Below, in pieces: positions 1 through 10,152 of a stretch of 64,000 bases of DNA. The notes below the pieces were generated by a model. It did not search any database. It was not told where the DNA came from and saw only the letters and a list, made by a program, of their open reading frames with translations. Source of the stretch: an uncultured Enhydrobacter sp. (GTDB lineage Bacteria > Pseudomonadota > Gammaproteobacteria > Pseudomonadales > Moraxellaceae); contig CAMIOS010000011.1 of NCBI GenBank assembly GCA_946222995.1, positions 1 through 64,000 of the forward strand. The letters are read 5' to 3'. A program made the translations under genes and the position numbers. Each line of letters starts with the position of its first letter. The stretch's first letter is position 1.

Positions 1-78
1 GATATTGCTTAATTCTTTTAGTTTGTCGGGCTTTGCTTATCCCGAGTTCAGGTTATTTACAACAAGAATTGGTTAAAC

Positions 79-633
79 ATGGATTTACGCATTGTCAAAA
101 CGCATAAAGTTATTCGTGAAGCTTTTATCGAGTTGTTAAGCAGCCAAGACTATGAAAGCATTACTATTCAAACTATTTTGGATAAAGCATTGGTGAATCG
201 AGCGACTTTTTATAAATATTACAGTGGTAAAAGTGACTTAACTGGGCAGATGATTAATGACTTTAAGGCTGAAATTCACAAAATTTTGGTGGCACGACTT
301 GATACTGATAATCAAGCCTTACAATATATCTTAGAACAACATACCCAGCATATCTTTGGACTACGCAAACAGATGTTGGCATTGTTTAAAATTCGTACCC
401 ATCGCCATAATCTATATCAAGATATGTTTGATATGATGAAGCAAAATTTTATTGTCTTGGCACAAAAATATCCCAATTTTGACCCTGCCAAATTTTCTAG
501 GCTTGACTACCAAGCCACCATGATGGCAAATTTATTTATGGCAAGCCTACAATATTATTTTGAGCAAGATTTACCCATACCCAAAGATTTGCCCAATGAT
601 TGGCAACAGATGATCGATATTGCCAAAATCTAA
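79..633 (+). CDS. TetR/AcrR family transcriptional regulator
   Basis: A 184-residue protein with the usual TetR layout. A helix-turn-helix DNA-binding region spans about residues 8-52, with the family pattern ending in NRATFYKYYSGKSDL, where the recognition helix carries the F-Y-x-Y-Y element. An all-helical C-terminal ligand and dimer domain follows. It probably represses a nearby gene or itself in response to a small molecule, but neither target nor ligand can be read from the sequence. Its stop codon overlaps the stop of the convergent hydrolase gene by a few bases, so the pair may be functionally linked, though convergent genes cannot share a promoter. The family call is firm; the regulon is unknown. 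Confidence 0.85.
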   Translation: MDLRIVKTHKVIREAFIELLSSQDYESITIQTILDKALVNRATFYKYYSGKSDLTGQMINDFKAEIHKILVARLDTDNQALQYILEQHTQHIFGLRKQMLALFKIRTHRHNLYQDMFDMMKQNFIVLAQKYPNFDPAKFSRLDYQATMMANLFMASLQYYFEQDLPIPKDLPNDWQQMIDIAKI

Positions 634-1613
634 TAAGAAAAATGCTGGGTAAAATACCTTGCCAACCTCTCCACCAAGGGTAAGGGAATATCATGCCCCA
701 AATCATCCAAGATAATCAAATGACTATTCGGAATATTTTTAGCAAGTGAATAGGCGTGTGTATATGGAATCAGTTTATCTTGTTTGCCGTGAATGATAAG
801 GGTTGGCTGATGAATTTGGCGGTCAAGTCGAACCAATGAGCCTGTTGCCAAAATTGCTAACAGCTGGCGTCTTGTACCTTTGGGATAAAAGCGGCGTTTA
901 AACAGTTTTTCTGCCTTTTGTTTGGCGTCCGCTTCATCAAAATAATCAGGACTGGCGATGGTCTTAATGGTTTGTACAAACTGTTCGGTCAAGATTTGCG
1001 TGTCATCGGTGTCTGGTAATGGCTGGCTAAAGGCTCGCAGGGCGGATAAAGCAGGCGGGCGAGAAAATGGGCGATTATTACTGGTGGAAAGTAGCCCCAG
1101 TTTTTGCACTTGGTGCGGATAACGCACCGCCATGATTTGGGCTATCATTCCGCCCATCGATTGCCCTAACACATGATAGGTTTTGATATTTAGGATTTTT
1201 AAAAGCTGATACACGTCTTCTGCCATGTCGTAGAGGTCATATGGCGTTTCGAGATTTTTGACGGGTAAGCCTAACCCAAATTTGCCCAAGAGTTTGGCTT
1301 TATAAAAAGGTGAATCATGGGCGGGCGTGAGTTTTTTATGTTTTAGCTTTGAAGATTTACCGATATCTCGGTTATCAAAGCGGATGACTTGAAAGCCCGC
1401 TTGAATCAGGGCGTAACAAAATTCATTGCGCCAAACCAGACTTTGAGCCCCAAGCCCCATAATAAGGACGATGGTGGGATGGTACGATTCGCCCCCAATT
1501 TCGACATAAAATTTGTATTTGGGGGTGCGAACCTTTGCCGATTGCATAAAATCGGCGTGTTTGGAGGGTTTGAATTTGATAGAGCTTGGGGTGTTGTCAG
1601 TTTTTTGATTCAT
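630..1613 (-). CDS. Alpha/beta-fold hydrolase
   Basis: A serine hydrolase of the alpha/beta fold, 327 residues from the ATG at 1613. The reading frame extends 12 codons further to a TTG at 1649, but neither start has a strong ribosome site, so the ATG is preferred. Visible catalytic elements are the nucleophile elbow G-Q-S-M-G-G, an acid in HGKQDKLIP near the C-terminus and the histidine in DLGHDIPLP. An oxyanion-type LIMGLG motif lies near residue 50. No signal peptide is seen, so it is probably cytoplasmic. Esterase, lipase-like or aminopeptidase activity are all possible and the substrate is not identifiable. It converges on the TetR gene with overlapping stop codons. Confidence 0.8.
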   Translation of the reverse strand: MNQKTDNTPSSIKFKPSKHADFMQSAKVRTPKYKFYVEIGGESYHPTIVLIMGLGAQSLVWRNEFCYALIQAGFQVIRFDNRDIGKSSKLKHKKLTPAHDSPFYKAKLLGKFGLGLPVKNLETPYDLYDMAEDVYQLLKILNIKTYHVLGQSMGGMIAQIMAVRYPHQVQKLGLLSTSNNRPFSRPPALSALRAFSQPLPDTDDTQILTEQFVQTIKTIASPDYFDEADAKQKAEKLFKRRFYPKGTRRQLLAILATGSLVRLDRQIHQPTLIIHGKQDKLIPYTHAYSLAKNIPNSHLIILDDLGHDIPLPLVERLARYFTQHFSY

Positions 1614-1685
1614 TGCTATTTCTGATTTTGGAAATTTTTTTGATAGCAAATTAGCAAATTTTTATGAATAATTAATGACCTATTT

Positions 1686-2678
1686 TTAATATAACCTTTG
1701 ACTTGCTAACGTCATCAAATCAAGCAACCCTTGACGATATTTCGATTCAGGCAAGGTCAAAACCGCCTGTTCTGCCAATTTAGTTTCTTCAATCGCCTTA
1801 TTTCGGCAATACTCCAACGCTCCGCTCGACTTCACCAAGTCAATAATTTCGTCTGTATCTGCCACTTCGCCCGTTTGAATCGCAATGCGTAATTTTTCGT
1901 GAGCCTCGCCCGTGGTCATCTCTAATGCCTTAATCAGCGGTAACGTCGGCTTACCCTCGGCGATATCATCGCCGACATTTTTGCCAAGAACGCTACTATC
2001 ACCTGTAAAATCTAGCACATCATCAATCATCTGAAACGCATTGCCAAAATGTTGTCCAAACTTGGCAAACGCTTCATCAAACTCGGGGCGATTGTGCAAA
2101 ATCGCCACCCCTTGACTTGCCATCATAAACAGGCGAGAGGTCTTACCGTCAATGATTTTCATATAATCATCTTCGGTGGCTTGCGGATTGTGTTGGTGCT
2201 GAAGCTGTAACACCTCGCCTTCGGCAATATCGCACGTCCCATCAGAAAATAGCTTGAGCAGCGGCAACGAATTAAACCCAACGAGTAGATTAAACGAACG
2301 AGCAATCAAATAATCGCCCACCAAAACTGCCGTCGGATTATCCCACGTCGCATTGGCGGTCGGTTTGCCCCGCCGCATCCCTGAATCATCAATTACATCA
2401 TCATGCACAAGGGTAGCGGTGTGGAGCATTTCGGTAATCGCCCCAAGATGCATGGCTTGTTCGGACGGCTTATCCTCACAAATCCGTGAGCAAAGCAAGG
2501 CAATCAGCGGTCGCATCCGCTTGCCCCCTGCGTCGATGACGTGTTGGCTAACTGCCATCACAAGCTTGACTTTGGAGTTTAGGCTACCAAAGACTTGTTT
2601 GTCCATGATGTCAAAGTCGTCAGCGACGATAGCTTGGATTTGGTTATAGGTAATCGGATTTGAATTGGTGGCAGTCAT
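1686..2678 (-). CDS. ispB: Polyprenyl (octaprenyl) diphosphate synthase
   Basis: A trans-type long-chain prenyl diphosphate synthase of 330 residues, the usual length. It extends farnesyl diphosphate with isopentenyl diphosphate to make the side chain of ubiquinone. Both Asp-rich Mg2+-binding motifs are present: LVHDDVIDDS around residue 90 and QMIDDVLDF around residue 215. The gene is divergent from rplU-rpmA, the conserved gammaproteobacterial arrangement, and this supports ispB rather than ispA or crtE. It is cytoplasmic. The chain length of the product (octa- or nonaprenyl) cannot be judged from sequence alone. Confidence 0.92.
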   Translation of the reverse strand: MTATNSNPITYNQIQAIVADDFDIMDKQVFGSLNSKVKLVMAVSQHVIDAGGKRMRPLIALLCSRICEDKPSEQAMHLGAITEMLHTATLVHDDVIDDSGMRRGKPTANATWDNPTAVLVGDYLIARSFNLLVGFNSLPLLKLFSDGTCDIAEGEVLQLQHQHNPQATEDDYMKIIDGKTSRLFMMASQGVAILHNRPEFDEAFAKFGQHFGNAFQMIDDVLDFTGDSSVLGKNVGDDIAEGKPTLPLIKALEMTTGEAHEKLRIAIQTGEVADTDEIIDLVKSSGALEYCRNKAIEETKLAEQAVLTLPESKYRQGLLDLMTLASQRLY

Positions 2679-2843
2679 TGGTTACTCTATTTTTAAATTT
2701 TTATAAAAATCAGATTTGCAATAAAAAATTCTCACTATTTTGTCATAAAACGCCAAAATTTGCTCTCTTTTTTACCCAAACTTTTATACCAAATGAGCCA
2801 TGACACTTTTTTGTAACCACTGCCATTTATCCCCACAAAAACA

Positions 2844-2872
2844 TTGAAAAACATCCCCAAATCAAGTAAAAT
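2844..2872 (+). promoter_or_regulatory. Sigma-70 type promoter for rplU-rpmA
   Basis: A -35 element TTGAAA (2844-2849) and a -10 element TAAAAT (2867-2872) are separated by exactly 17 bp. Transcription would start near 2880 and leave an untranslated leader of about 95 nt before the rplU ATG at 2977. The leader contains a repeated TATCACGG-like block that could fold. Assigned by eye from consensus; no transcription data. Confidence 0.55.
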
Positions 2873-2976
2873 TCGCCCCTTATTTTTATTTAAGTTTTTA
2901 TTCATCCCTGTGTATCCGTTAAAAAGCATTATCACGGCGATAATCACGGTGTACGGGTAATTTTGGAGCAACCAAA

Positions 2977-3288
2977 ATGTATGCAGTAATCAAAAGCGGC
3001 GGTAAACAACACCGTGTGGTAAAAGACGAACTATTAAAAGTTGAATTGCTAAAAGCCGAAAAAGGCGACACCATCAAAATCGAAGATGTCTTGATGATCG
3101 CTGACGGTAGCAATATCCAAATCGGTCAGCCAACGGTCGCTGGTGCGGTGGTAGAAGCGGAAGTTATCGAACACGGTCGTGGCGAAAAAGTACGTATTGT
3201 CAAACACAAACGCCGTAAACACTATCACAAAGAGCAAGGTCATCGTCAATGGTATACTTTGCTAAAAATTACAGCGATTACCGCTTAA
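2977..3288 (+). CDS. rplU: 50S ribosomal protein L21
   Basis: 103 residues, the standard length for bacterial L21, which binds 23S rRNA in the large subunit. The N-terminus [14 protein letters not shown] and the basic block [16 protein letters not shown] are diagnostic. A GGAG ribosome site lies just upstream of the ATG. It is first in a two-gene operon with rpmA, 51 bp upstream of it, and divergent from ispB, as in most gammaproteobacteria. Confidence 0.97.
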   Translation: MYAVIKSGGKQHRVVKDELLKVELLKAEKGDTIKIEDVLMIADGSNIQIGQPTVAGAVVEAEVIEHGRGEKVRIVKHKRRKHYHKEQGHRQWYTLLKITAITA

Positions 3289-3339
3289 TTTGCGATTTTA
3301 CCTTTACTCTCTCATTATCTTTCTCTAGGAGAAACTGAC

Positions 3340-3603
3340 ATGGCACATAAAAAAGCCGCAGGTTCGACCCGTAACGGTCGTGACTCAAACCCAAAAATGC
3401 TTGGCGTAAAAAAATTCGGCGGTGAGCAAGTTCTTGCGGGTAACATCATTGTTCGCCAACGTGGTACAGAATTTCACGCAGGTGAAGGCGTAGGTATGGG
3501 TCGCGACCATACATTATTCGCTTTGACTGATGGCGTGGTAAAATTTGCTGTAAAAGGTAAATTTAATCGCCGTTATGTATTTGTAGAAGGTGCAGCAGAA
3601 TAA
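3340..3603 (+). CDS. rpmA: 50S ribosomal protein L27
   Basis: 87 residues, close to the usual 85. It starts with [19 protein letters not shown], the conserved flexible tail that reaches the peptidyl-transferase centre. This tail begins directly at the methionine, so there is no cleaved Firmicutes-type N-terminal extension. A strong AGGAGA ribosome site precedes it. It is cotranscribed with rplU and followed at once by a rho-independent terminator. Confidence 0.97.
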   Translation: MAHKKAAGSTRNGRDSNPKMLGVKKFGGEQVLAGNIIVRQRGTEFHAGEGVGMGRDHTLFALTDGVVKFAVKGKFNRRYVFVEGAAE

Positions 3604-3622
3604 TTGATTCTCGCTTACTGAT

Positions 3623-3652
3623 AACCCAATAGGCTTGCTTATTGGGTTTTTT
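3623..3652 (+). terminator. Rho-independent terminator of rplU-rpmA
   Basis: A 9-bp perfect stem (AACCCAATA / TATTGGGTT, 3623-3631 and 3640-3648) with an 8-nt loop runs into a T-tract. It lies 19 bp after the rpmA stop. Confidence 0.85.
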
Positions 3653-3861
3653 ATTGCTTAAGTGTTGCTACAGACGGGAGAAAAATAGCATTAAGCAAGA
3701 TAATCGCTACTTAGCAGAATTGCTGTTACATTTGTTACAAGTTAAGGCATAATCATTGCACCCAATAACTAGAAGGGTAAGAAAAATTCGACGACAATAG
3801 CCGTACTTTTATTGAACTACTTGTTTCATTAATTAAAAATTTAAATGCCAGAGGAAAAACC

Positions 3862-4524
3862 ATGACTATGTCTATTCGCAAAAGACTTGCCACCGCCACT
3901 TTATCTGCCGCCATGATGGTAGGCTTACCTTTAAGCGTGACAATGAATACCGCACAAGCTGCTGCTGCAAGCGAAGCGACAGCGACTAAAAACTTAAATA
4001 CCTTGTTAGGCGGTGTCAAAAGCATGACGGCAAACTTTAGCCAAAATACCACAGGCGGTAAGGCGAACCGCAATTTTTCAGGTACCATGCAAGTGCAGCG
4101 TCCCAATAAATTTCGCTGGCAAGTTAACGGCGCCGCCTCTCAATTGATAGTGGCAAATGGCAACACGTTGTGGGTATATGATAAAGACCTAAACCAAGCC
4201 ACGCGTCAAACGGTAAATAACCAAGTAGGCGATACCCCTGCATTATTACTGTCGGGTGATCCAAGTAAAATTGCCGCTAATTTTAAAGTCACCCAACCTT
4301 ATGCCAATAAAAATTATTATGTCTTATACCCAAAAAATGGCAATGCGAACTTTAAAAGTTTAGGTATTGCATTTAACAGTGGCAATCCTGTCATGATGGT
4401 ACTTAACGATAACTTGGGTCAAACCACGACTATTAGCTTTAGCAATATCAAGCGTAACGGTAGTATTGCTGGAGCACAATTTAACTTTGCGCCTCCCAAA
4501 GGTGTGGACGTAATTAATCAATAA
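3862..4524 (+). CDS. lolA: Outer-membrane lipoprotein carrier protein LolA
   Basis: A periplasmic chaperone that takes lipoproteins from the LolCDE transporter to LolB or the outer membrane. The protein has 220 residues. A Sec signal peptide covers about residues 1-33 (MTMSIRKR, then a hydrophobic stretch ending NTAQA-A). The mature part has the LolA signature: a MTANFSQ strand near the start, the segment RPNKFRWQV, and later ANGNTLWVYDKDLNQ. The ATG at 3862 is chosen because GAGGAAAAAC lies directly upstream. It is monocistronic, with a terminator about 110 bp downstream. Confidence 0.9.
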   Translation: MTMSIRKRLATATLSAAMMVGLPLSVTMNTAQAAAASEATATKNLNTLLGGVKSMTANFSQNTTGGKANRNFSGTMQVQRPNKFRWQVNGAASQLIVANGNTLWVYDKDLNQATRQTVNNQVGDTPALLLSGDPSKIAANFKVTQPYANKNYYVLYPKNGNANFKSLGIAFNSGNPVMMVLNDNLGQTTTISFSNIKRNGSIAGAQFNFAPPKGVDVINQ

Positions 4525-4631
4525 TTTATCAAGTGGGTAATTTTTGGTGTTTAGCATCGAGGTATAGATGAGTTAAATGTATTTATAAATTAGTTAAAAA
4601 ATTTAGTTTAATTAAAAAATATGGCTTAACT

Positions 4632-4656
4632 AACCCTGCAAACGCAGGGTTTTTTA
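4632..4656 (+). terminator. Rho-independent terminator after lolA
   Basis: Stem AACCCTGC / GCAGGGTT (4632-4639 and 4644-4651) with an AAAC tetraloop, followed by a short T-run. Confidence 0.85.
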
Positions 4657-5003
4657 TTGTTACAAATTTGTGGCTTTTACGAAGTTTTGATGAATACCCT
4701 AGCATTTTTACAGCAAAATGAGTAAAATATGCGAAATCTTAGCCAGTATTAGCAATAATTTATTACAATTAGATAGATTCTATAGATAAGTTCTAGCCCT
4801 TTTAATACGATACTTTTGAACTATAACTTCAACGCGTCAAAAAGACGATAGGATGTCAATTCATAGCTTTAACCAGCCTTTATTTAATTAGCTTAATTTA
4901 TCCAAAAGTCTGCGTATTGTGGTAGTAACTTGCTCATTGTGAGATAAGTTTAGAGCAATTTATTGAATTATCTGTCTGTTAAAAACAAGCCAAGGAGCAT
5001 TTT
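4657..5003. other. AT-rich intergenic region upstream of the nuo operon
   Basis: About 350 bp between the lolA terminator and nuoA. It must contain the promoter of the large nuo operon, but no -35/-10 pair stands out with proper spacing. AAGGAG at 4992-4997 is the nuoA ribosome site. I see no coding potential, tRNA or repeat here. Confidence 0.5.
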
Positions 5004-5537
5004 ATGATTCTCGCCTTTGATTGGTCAGCGATTGTTTTTATTTTAGCCGCAGTCGGGTTATGTATCTTTATGCTTGTTGTGCCACGGTTATTGGGTGGTA
5101 CATCAAAGGGCTTTCAAAAAGAAGAGAATTTTGAGGCTGGGGTGATCAGTGTGGGTACTGCCCGTATGCGTCTGTCTGCTAAATTCTATGTAGTGGCAAT
5201 TTTCTTTGTCATTTTCGATTTAGAAGCATTATATCTGTATACTTATGCGGTGTCAGTGCGTGAAGCAGGTTGGGTCGGGTTTGTCTCGGTGGTGATCTTT
5301 GTAGCCGAGCTGTTAATTGGGCTGTATTATCTATTAAAGCAAGGTGCACTTAACTGGTCGCCTGCGGATCGTAAACCAAAAGTTCCTCGTCTGACGGCCG
5401 CACCGGCGGGCTTTAATTTGGCAGAGATTACCCGTTTTGATGGTATTGCAGAATTAGAAACTGACCCCACTGGGAAAATTCCTGCCCAATTATCGGGTGC
5501 GGTTAACAAGCCATCTTCTGTAAATAGTATTAAATAA
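5004..5537 (+). CDS. nuoA: NADH-quinone oxidoreductase subunit A
   Basis: A membrane-arm subunit of complex I with three transmembrane helices (about residues 9-29, 67-88 and 95-115). The conserved loop motif KEENFEAG and the acidic FDLEALYLY element of helix 2 are typical. At 177 residues it is longer than the E. coli protein: after the third helix there is an extra polar tail of roughly 50 residues rich in Pro, Ala and Thr, whose role is unknown. AAGGAG precedes the ATG. It is the first gene of the nuoA-N operon. Confidence 0.95.
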   Translation: MILAFDWSAIVFILAAVGLCIFMLVVPRLLGGTSKGFQKEENFEAGVISVGTARMRLSAKFYVVAIFFVIFDLEALYLYTYAVSVREAGWVGFVSVVIFVAELLIGLYYLLKQGALNWSPADRKPKVPRLTAAPAGFNLAEITRFDGIAELETDPTGKIPAQLSGAVNKPSSVNSIK

Positions 5538-5670
5538 TTTCTAGCCCGACCATTCTTTGGGTATGTGCATTTCATAATGGTTTGGGTTTTTAATGTCTCA
5601 ACATTTATTTCTATAACTTATTAGTGCGCTTTTTATTTAAAGCCACTTATCGCTCAATGGTGTGAATATC

Positions 5671-6333
5671 ATGAAATATACCTTGACTAAAGCCAATCCA
5701 GATACGCCTAAATTTCCTGCACAAACGCGTCAGATTATTGATGAAGAGGAAGTCAATCGCAATGTTGTTATGACGCGTATGGAAGATTTGACCCATAGCT
5801 TGGCAAATTGGGGACGTAAGCATTCGCTTTGGCCATTTAACTTTGGTACGTCTTGTTGTTATGTGGAATATGCGACCACGTTGACAGGGGTACACGATTT
5901 ATCACGTTTTGGCGCAGAAGTTATTCGTGCGTCACCCCGCCAAGCCGATGTGATGATCGTGGCGGGTACGTGCTTTATGAAAATGGCACCTGTTATTCAG
6001 CGGTTATATGAGCAAATGCTTGAGCCAAAATGGGTGATCTCGATGGGAGCGTGTGCCAATTCTGGCGGCATGTACGATGTGTATTCTGTGGTGCAAGGCG
6101 TGGATAAAATTTTGCCTGTTGATGTGTATATTCCTGGCTGCCCACCCCGCCCAGAGGCATTGATTCAAGCGATCATGCTACTACAAGAATCCATTACTAA
6201 AGAACGTCGTCCATTGGGTATTCATGTCAATGACCAAGGGATTTATCAGCCAATTATGCAGCCAGAACGTGACCGCAAACAGGCTGACCGTATTGCTGTG
6301 AAAAACTTACGTAGCCCTGATAATATCGAGTAA
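5671..6333 (+). CDS. nuoB: NADH-quinone oxidoreductase subunit B
   Basis: The peripheral-arm subunit that holds iron-sulfur cluster N2, the last electron carrier before quinone. The cluster ligands are visible: tandem Cys in GTSCCYVEY (residues 62-63), Cys in AGTCF, and Cys in [10 protein letters not shown]. The ATG at 5671 gives 220 residues; a GTG three codons upstream is also in frame. The gene lies 133 bp after nuoA. This spacer is the longest in the operon and holds no other gene. Confidence 0.95.
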   Translation: MKYTLTKANPDTPKFPAQTRQIIDEEEVNRNVVMTRMEDLTHSLANWGRKHSLWPFNFGTSCCYVEYATTLTGVHDLSRFGAEVIRASPRQADVMIVAGTCFMKMAPVIQRLYEQMLEPKWVISMGACANSGGMYDVYSVVQGVDKILPVDVYIPGCPPRPEALIQAIMLLQESITKERRPLGIHVNDQGIYQPIMQPERDRKQADRIAVKNLRSPDNIE

Positions 6334-6401
6334 TGACATTATCAACAAGACAGGTTACTAACCCACACTGTAATTAAGTATTGTATGATACGGAATCAAC
6401 G

Positions 6402-8168
6402 ATGAGTATAAATCCGAACGCTAAAAACCACAGTCATGACTTTAGTATTTTAGAGGTCTTAACCCAAAAAAATCACACCTTTGTGCAACAGCAAACGGTG
6501 GATAATGTACCGACGATTTGGGTAAGTAGAGAAAGTTTACTTGATGTGCTAATGACACTTCGTACCGTGCCCCAGCCTTATGTGATGCTGCTTGACTTAT
6601 CGGCGATTGATGAACGCTTACGTCAATATCGTGATGGCTTACCTGCCAGTGATTTTACCGTGTTTTATCATTTGATGAGTCTCGAGCGAAATAGCGATAT
6701 TCGTATCAAAGTGGCGTTGCAGGAAAAAGATTTGACTATTCCAACCGCGACTCGGATTTGGGCTAATGCTAACTGGTATGAGCGTGAAGTATGGGATATG
6801 TTTGGGATTAATTTTGACGGGCATCCCCATTTAACCCGTATTTTATTGCCTAAGTATTGGGAAGGTCATCCACTGCGTAAAGAATACGCCTCTCGTGCCA
6901 CTGAAGTACCGCCTTATTACCTTGATAAAGCTAAGCAGATGTTTGAACAAGAGAACTTGCGGTTTGTACCTGAAGACTGGGGGATGAAACGCAGTGGGCG
7001 CGATGAAGACTTTATGTTCTTAAACTTAGGGCCTAATCACCCATCGGCTCACGGTGCATTTCGTATTGTATTGCAACTTGATGGCGAAGAGGTGATTGAT
7101 TGTATTCCGGATATCGGTTACCACCATCGTGGGGCAGAAAAAATTGCCGAACGCCAAACTTGGCATTCATTTATTCCTTATACTGATCGTATTGACTACT
7201 TGGCTGGTGTGATGAATGAATTGCCCTATATTATGGCGGTTGAAAAACTGGCGGGTATTACCGTGCCTGATCGTGCTAATACCATTCGTATTATGATGAG
7301 TGAGTTTTTCCGTATTACCAATAATCTGTTATATTGGGGAACATTTATTCAAGATGCGGGTGGTATGACCCCAATTTTTTATATGTTTGCTGACCGTCAA
7401 AAAGCCTATGATGTGATTGAAGCAGTAACAGGCTATCGGATGCACCCCGCTTGGTTTCGTATTGGTGGCACCGCGATGGACTTGCCAAATGGCTGGCAAC
7501 GCTTAGTACGTGAGTTTTTGGATTGGATGCCAAAACGTATCGATGAATACGTCAAAGCCACCATGGAAAATAAAATCTTAAAACTTCGTACCCAGCAGGT
7601 TGCCCAATATGATGCCAAGTCTGCATTGGCATGGGGCGTCACAGGTCATGGCTTACGCGCCACAGGTATTGGCTATGATTTGCGTAAAGCTCGACCATAT
7701 TTAGGTTATGAGAACTTTGATTTTGAAATACCCATTGCTTACAATGGTGACGCTTATGACCGTTGTTTGGTCAAAATTGGCGAAATTCGTGAATCGCTCA
7801 AGATTATTGAGCAATGCTTGAATAATATGCCTATGGGTCCTTATAAAGCTGACCATCCATTAGCCGTACCACCGCCTAAAGACCGTACTTTAAATGACAT
7901 CGAGACTTTGATTAACCACTTTATTTCAGTATCTTGGGGACCTGTCATGCCGGCAGGTGAGTCATCTATGATGATTGAATCAGTAAAAGGTATTACCAAT
8001 TACTATATTACCTCTGATCGATCAACCATGAGTTATCGGACGCGTATTCGTACTCCAACCTTTACCCACTTACAACAGATACCCAGTGTAATTAACGGCA
8101 GCTTGGTATCGGATTTGATTATTTATCTGGCGTCCATCGACGTTGTGATGGCTGACGTTGATCGCTAG
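6402..8168 (+). CDS. nuoC: NADH-quinone oxidoreductase fused subunit C/D
   Basis: A natural fusion of NuoC (30-kDa) and NuoD (49-kDa), as in enterobacteria, Pseudomonas and Acinetobacter. Residues 1 to about 190 are the NuoC part, with the signature [11 protein letters not shown] and PLRKEY. From about residue 203 the NuoD part starts with [13 protein letters not shown], containing the His/Tyr quinone-pocket region, and ends in the conserved DVVMADVDR. The length is 588 residues from the ATG at 6402; an in-frame TTG at 6381 is less likely. It forms the quinone-binding cavity together with NuoB. Sometimes named nuoCD. Confidence 0.95.
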   Translation: MSINPNAKNHSHDFSILEVLTQKNHTFVQQQTVDNVPTIWVSRESLLDVLMTLRTVPQPYVMLLDLSAIDERLRQYRDGLPASDFTVFYHLMSLERNSDIRIKVALQEKDLTIPTATRIWANANWYEREVWDMFGINFDGHPHLTRILLPKYWEGHPLRKEYASRATEVPPYYLDKAKQMFEQENLRFVPEDWGMKRSGRDEDFMFLNLGPNHPSAHGAFRIVLQLDGEEVIDCIPDIGYHHRGAEKIAERQTWHSFIPYTDRIDYLAGVMNELPYIMAVEKLAGITVPDRANTIRIMMSEFFRITNNLLYWGTFIQDAGGMTPIFYMFADRQKAYDVIEAVTGYRMHPAWFRIGGTAMDLPNGWQRLVREFLDWMPKRIDEYVKATMENKILKLRTQQVAQYDAKSALAWGVTGHGLRATGIGYDLRKARPYLGYENFDFEIPIAYNGDAYDRCLVKIGEIRESLKIIEQCLNNMPMGPYKADHPLAVPPPKDRTLNDIETLINHFISVSWGPVMPAGESSMMIESVKGITNYYITSDRSTMSYRTRIRTPTFTHLQQIPSVINGSLVSDLIIYLASIDVVMADVDR

Positions 8169-8179
8169 GAGAAAGTTTG

Positions 8180-8689
8180 ATGAAAATTGTCACTGATAAA
8201 AGCCCAAAGGTTGATATTTCAGCCATTTTAACCGAACAAGAAATTCATGATATCCATGAGTTTATGCACCATTATCCCCAAAGCCGTGCTGCTTCACTGG
8301 ACGCATTAAAAATTGTACAACGTCGCAATGGCTGGGTAGATGATGCCCAAATCAATGCCATTGCCAACTTATTACAAATCCCTGTGACGGATGTTGAAGG
8401 TGTAGCAACTTTTTATAACCGTATTTATCGCTCGCCTGTAGGTCGACATGTCATTTTGGTGTGTGATTCTATTGGGTGTTATTTGGTCGGTAGTGAAAGC
8501 GTCGGGCAAGCATTTGAGCGTTACTTAGGTATTGGTTTTGGACAAACCACACCCGATAATCGCTTTACGTTATTACCGATTTGTTGTCTTGGTAACTGTG
8601 ATAAAGGCACGGCGGTACTTATTGATGAAGACACTTATGGTCCTGTGTTGCCAGAAGAAGTGCCAGAGTTATTGGAGCAATACGCATGA
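8180..8689 (+). CDS. nuoE: NADH-quinone oxidoreductase subunit E
   Basis: The 24-kDa, thioredoxin-like subunit carrying 2Fe-2S cluster N1a. Ligands are seen as C-x4-C in VCDSIGC and C-x3-C in ICCLGNC. It has 169 residues. The ATG at 8180 follows TAGGAGAAAG at good spacing; the TTG one codon earlier is disfavoured. The last bases overlap the start of nuoF (ATGA), indicating translational coupling. Confidence 0.95.
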   Translation: MKIVTDKSPKVDISAILTEQEIHDIHEFMHHYPQSRAASLDALKIVQRRNGWVDDAQINAIANLLQIPVTDVEGVATFYNRIYRSPVGRHVILVCDSIGCYLVGSESVGQAFERYLGIGFGQTTPDNRFTLLPICCLGNCDKGTAVLIDEDTYGPVLPEEVPELLEQYA

Positions 8690-10143
8690 ATATCAATCGC
8701 CAAATCAATAACCGTAAAATCGGCAAATCACCCAGCCAACTAGGTGAGCAGTCTATTCCGATCTATGGCGATAAAGCCACTGCCACTAGCGAAACCAAAC
8801 CGTTAACTTGGCGGCTTGCGCATTATGAAACGGTACTTGACCTAGAAACCTATCAAAGCCTAAAAGGGTTTGAAGGTTTAAAAATCGCCCTTGGTAAATC
8901 GCCTAAAGAAGTGGGCGATATGATTAAAGATGCCAATGTGCGTGGTCGTGGCGGTGCAGGTTTTAATGCAGGTCTAAAGTGGACATTTATGACCCCACCC
9001 GATGGCGGTCCTCGTTACCTTATTTGTAATGCCGATGAAATGGAACCTGGCACATTTAAAGACCGTCTATTGATGGAGCGTCTGCCATTTCAATTAATTG
9101 AAGGCATGATTATCACAGGTTACGCTATTGGGGCAACCTCTGGCTATATTTTTATTCGTGGTGAATATATCGAAGCGGCAAAACGTCTTAATGATGCGTT
9201 AGATCAATGCCGTGCCAATGGTTTATTGGGTGATAATATTTTAGGCTCGGGTTATAGCTTTGATTTGCATGTGCACACAGGGGCGGGGCGTTATATCTGT
9301 GGCGAAGAAACTGCCTTGATCAACTCCTTAGAAGGTCGCCGTGCCAATCCTCGTACTAAGCCTCCATTCCCACAAGTATCGGGCGCATGGGGACGTCCCA
9401 CCGTTGTCAACAATGTTGAATCCCTAAATAATATGCCAGCCATTATGCTACATGGGGTCGAGTGGTATAAAGGGCTTGCTCAAGGCAAATCGGACACCCC
9501 GGGTACCAAGATTATGGGTTGTTCTGGCTTGGTAAATGAGCCTGGGCTATGGGAAGTGCCCTTTGGAACCACTGCCCGTGAAATTATTTTTGATTATGCC
9601 AAAGGTATGAAAGATGGGCGTAAGCTAAAAGCTTGGTTGCCAGGTGGTGCATCGACCGACTTTTTGACAGGTAGTGACGAACATTTAGATTTGCCAATGG
9701 ACTTTGACCCAATTATGAAAGCGGGTAGTCGTCTAGGTACCTGTTTAATTATGGTGGTGGATGAAAGCCAAGATATGGTGGCATTACAGCTTAATCTGCA
9801 AAAATTCTTTGCGCGTGAATCGTGCGGGTGGTGTACCCCTTGCCGTGATGGCTTGCCTTGGGCAGTAAAAACCTTGACGGCATTAGATGAAGGGCGAGGT
9901 CAACCGGTAGATATTGACGTATTGCAGCAGCTTACCAAAGATTTGTGGCTGGGCAAAACCTTCTGTGCGCATGCCCCAGGGGCGATGGAGCCATTGATGA
10001 GTGCTCTAAAATATTTTAAACATGAGTTTGAGGCAAAAATTGCAAATAACCCTGTTCTTGTTGAACAACTTTCACCATCAGGCGTTCCGTCTAAGGTAGA
10101 AGTGTATCAACCGACAAAAGTCTCTAATGGGCAGGCAGTGTAA
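8686..10143 (+). CDS. nuoF: NADH-quinone oxidoreductase subunit F
   Basis: The 51-kDa subunit where NADH is oxidised. The FMN/NADH site is marked by GRGGAGFNAGLKW (about residue 85) and GRYICGEETAL. Cluster N3 ligands are in SCGWCTPCRDG and the later TFCAHAPG. The 485 residues include an N-terminal extension of about 40 polar residues before the conserved domain. Its start overlaps the nuoE stop by 4 bp. Confidence 0.95.
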   Translation: MNINRQINNRKIGKSPSQLGEQSIPIYGDKATATSETKPLTWRLAHYETVLDLETYQSLKGFEGLKIALGKSPKEVGDMIKDANVRGRGGAGFNAGLKWTFMTPPDGGPRYLICNADEMEPGTFKDRLLMERLPFQLIEGMIITGYAIGATSGYIFIRGEYIEAAKRLNDALDQCRANGLLGDNILGSGYSFDLHVHTGAGRYICGEETALINSLEGRRANPRTKPPFPQVSGAWGRPTVVNNVESLNNMPAIMLHGVEWYKGLAQGKSDTPGTKIMGCSGLVNEPGLWEVPFGTTAREIIFDYAKGMKDGRKLKAWLPGGASTDFLTGSDEHLDLPMDFDPIMKAGSRLGTCLIMVVDESQDMVALQLNLQKFFARESCGWCTPCRDGLPWAVKTLTALDEGRGQPVDIDVLQQLTKDLWLGKTFCAHAPGAMEPLMSALKYFKHEFEAKIANNPVLVEQLSPSGVPSKVEVYQPTKVSNGQAV

Positions 10144-10152
10144 GGAACTAAC

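Noticed and set aside
2735..2971. 78-codon frame on the minus strand between ispB and rplU
   Set aside because: It overlaps the rplU promoter and leader, and has no recognisable protein character or ribosome site.
4657..5003. FNR- or ArcA-type operator upstream of nuoA
   Set aside because: No TTGAT-N4-ATCAA or comparable site could be found by eye.
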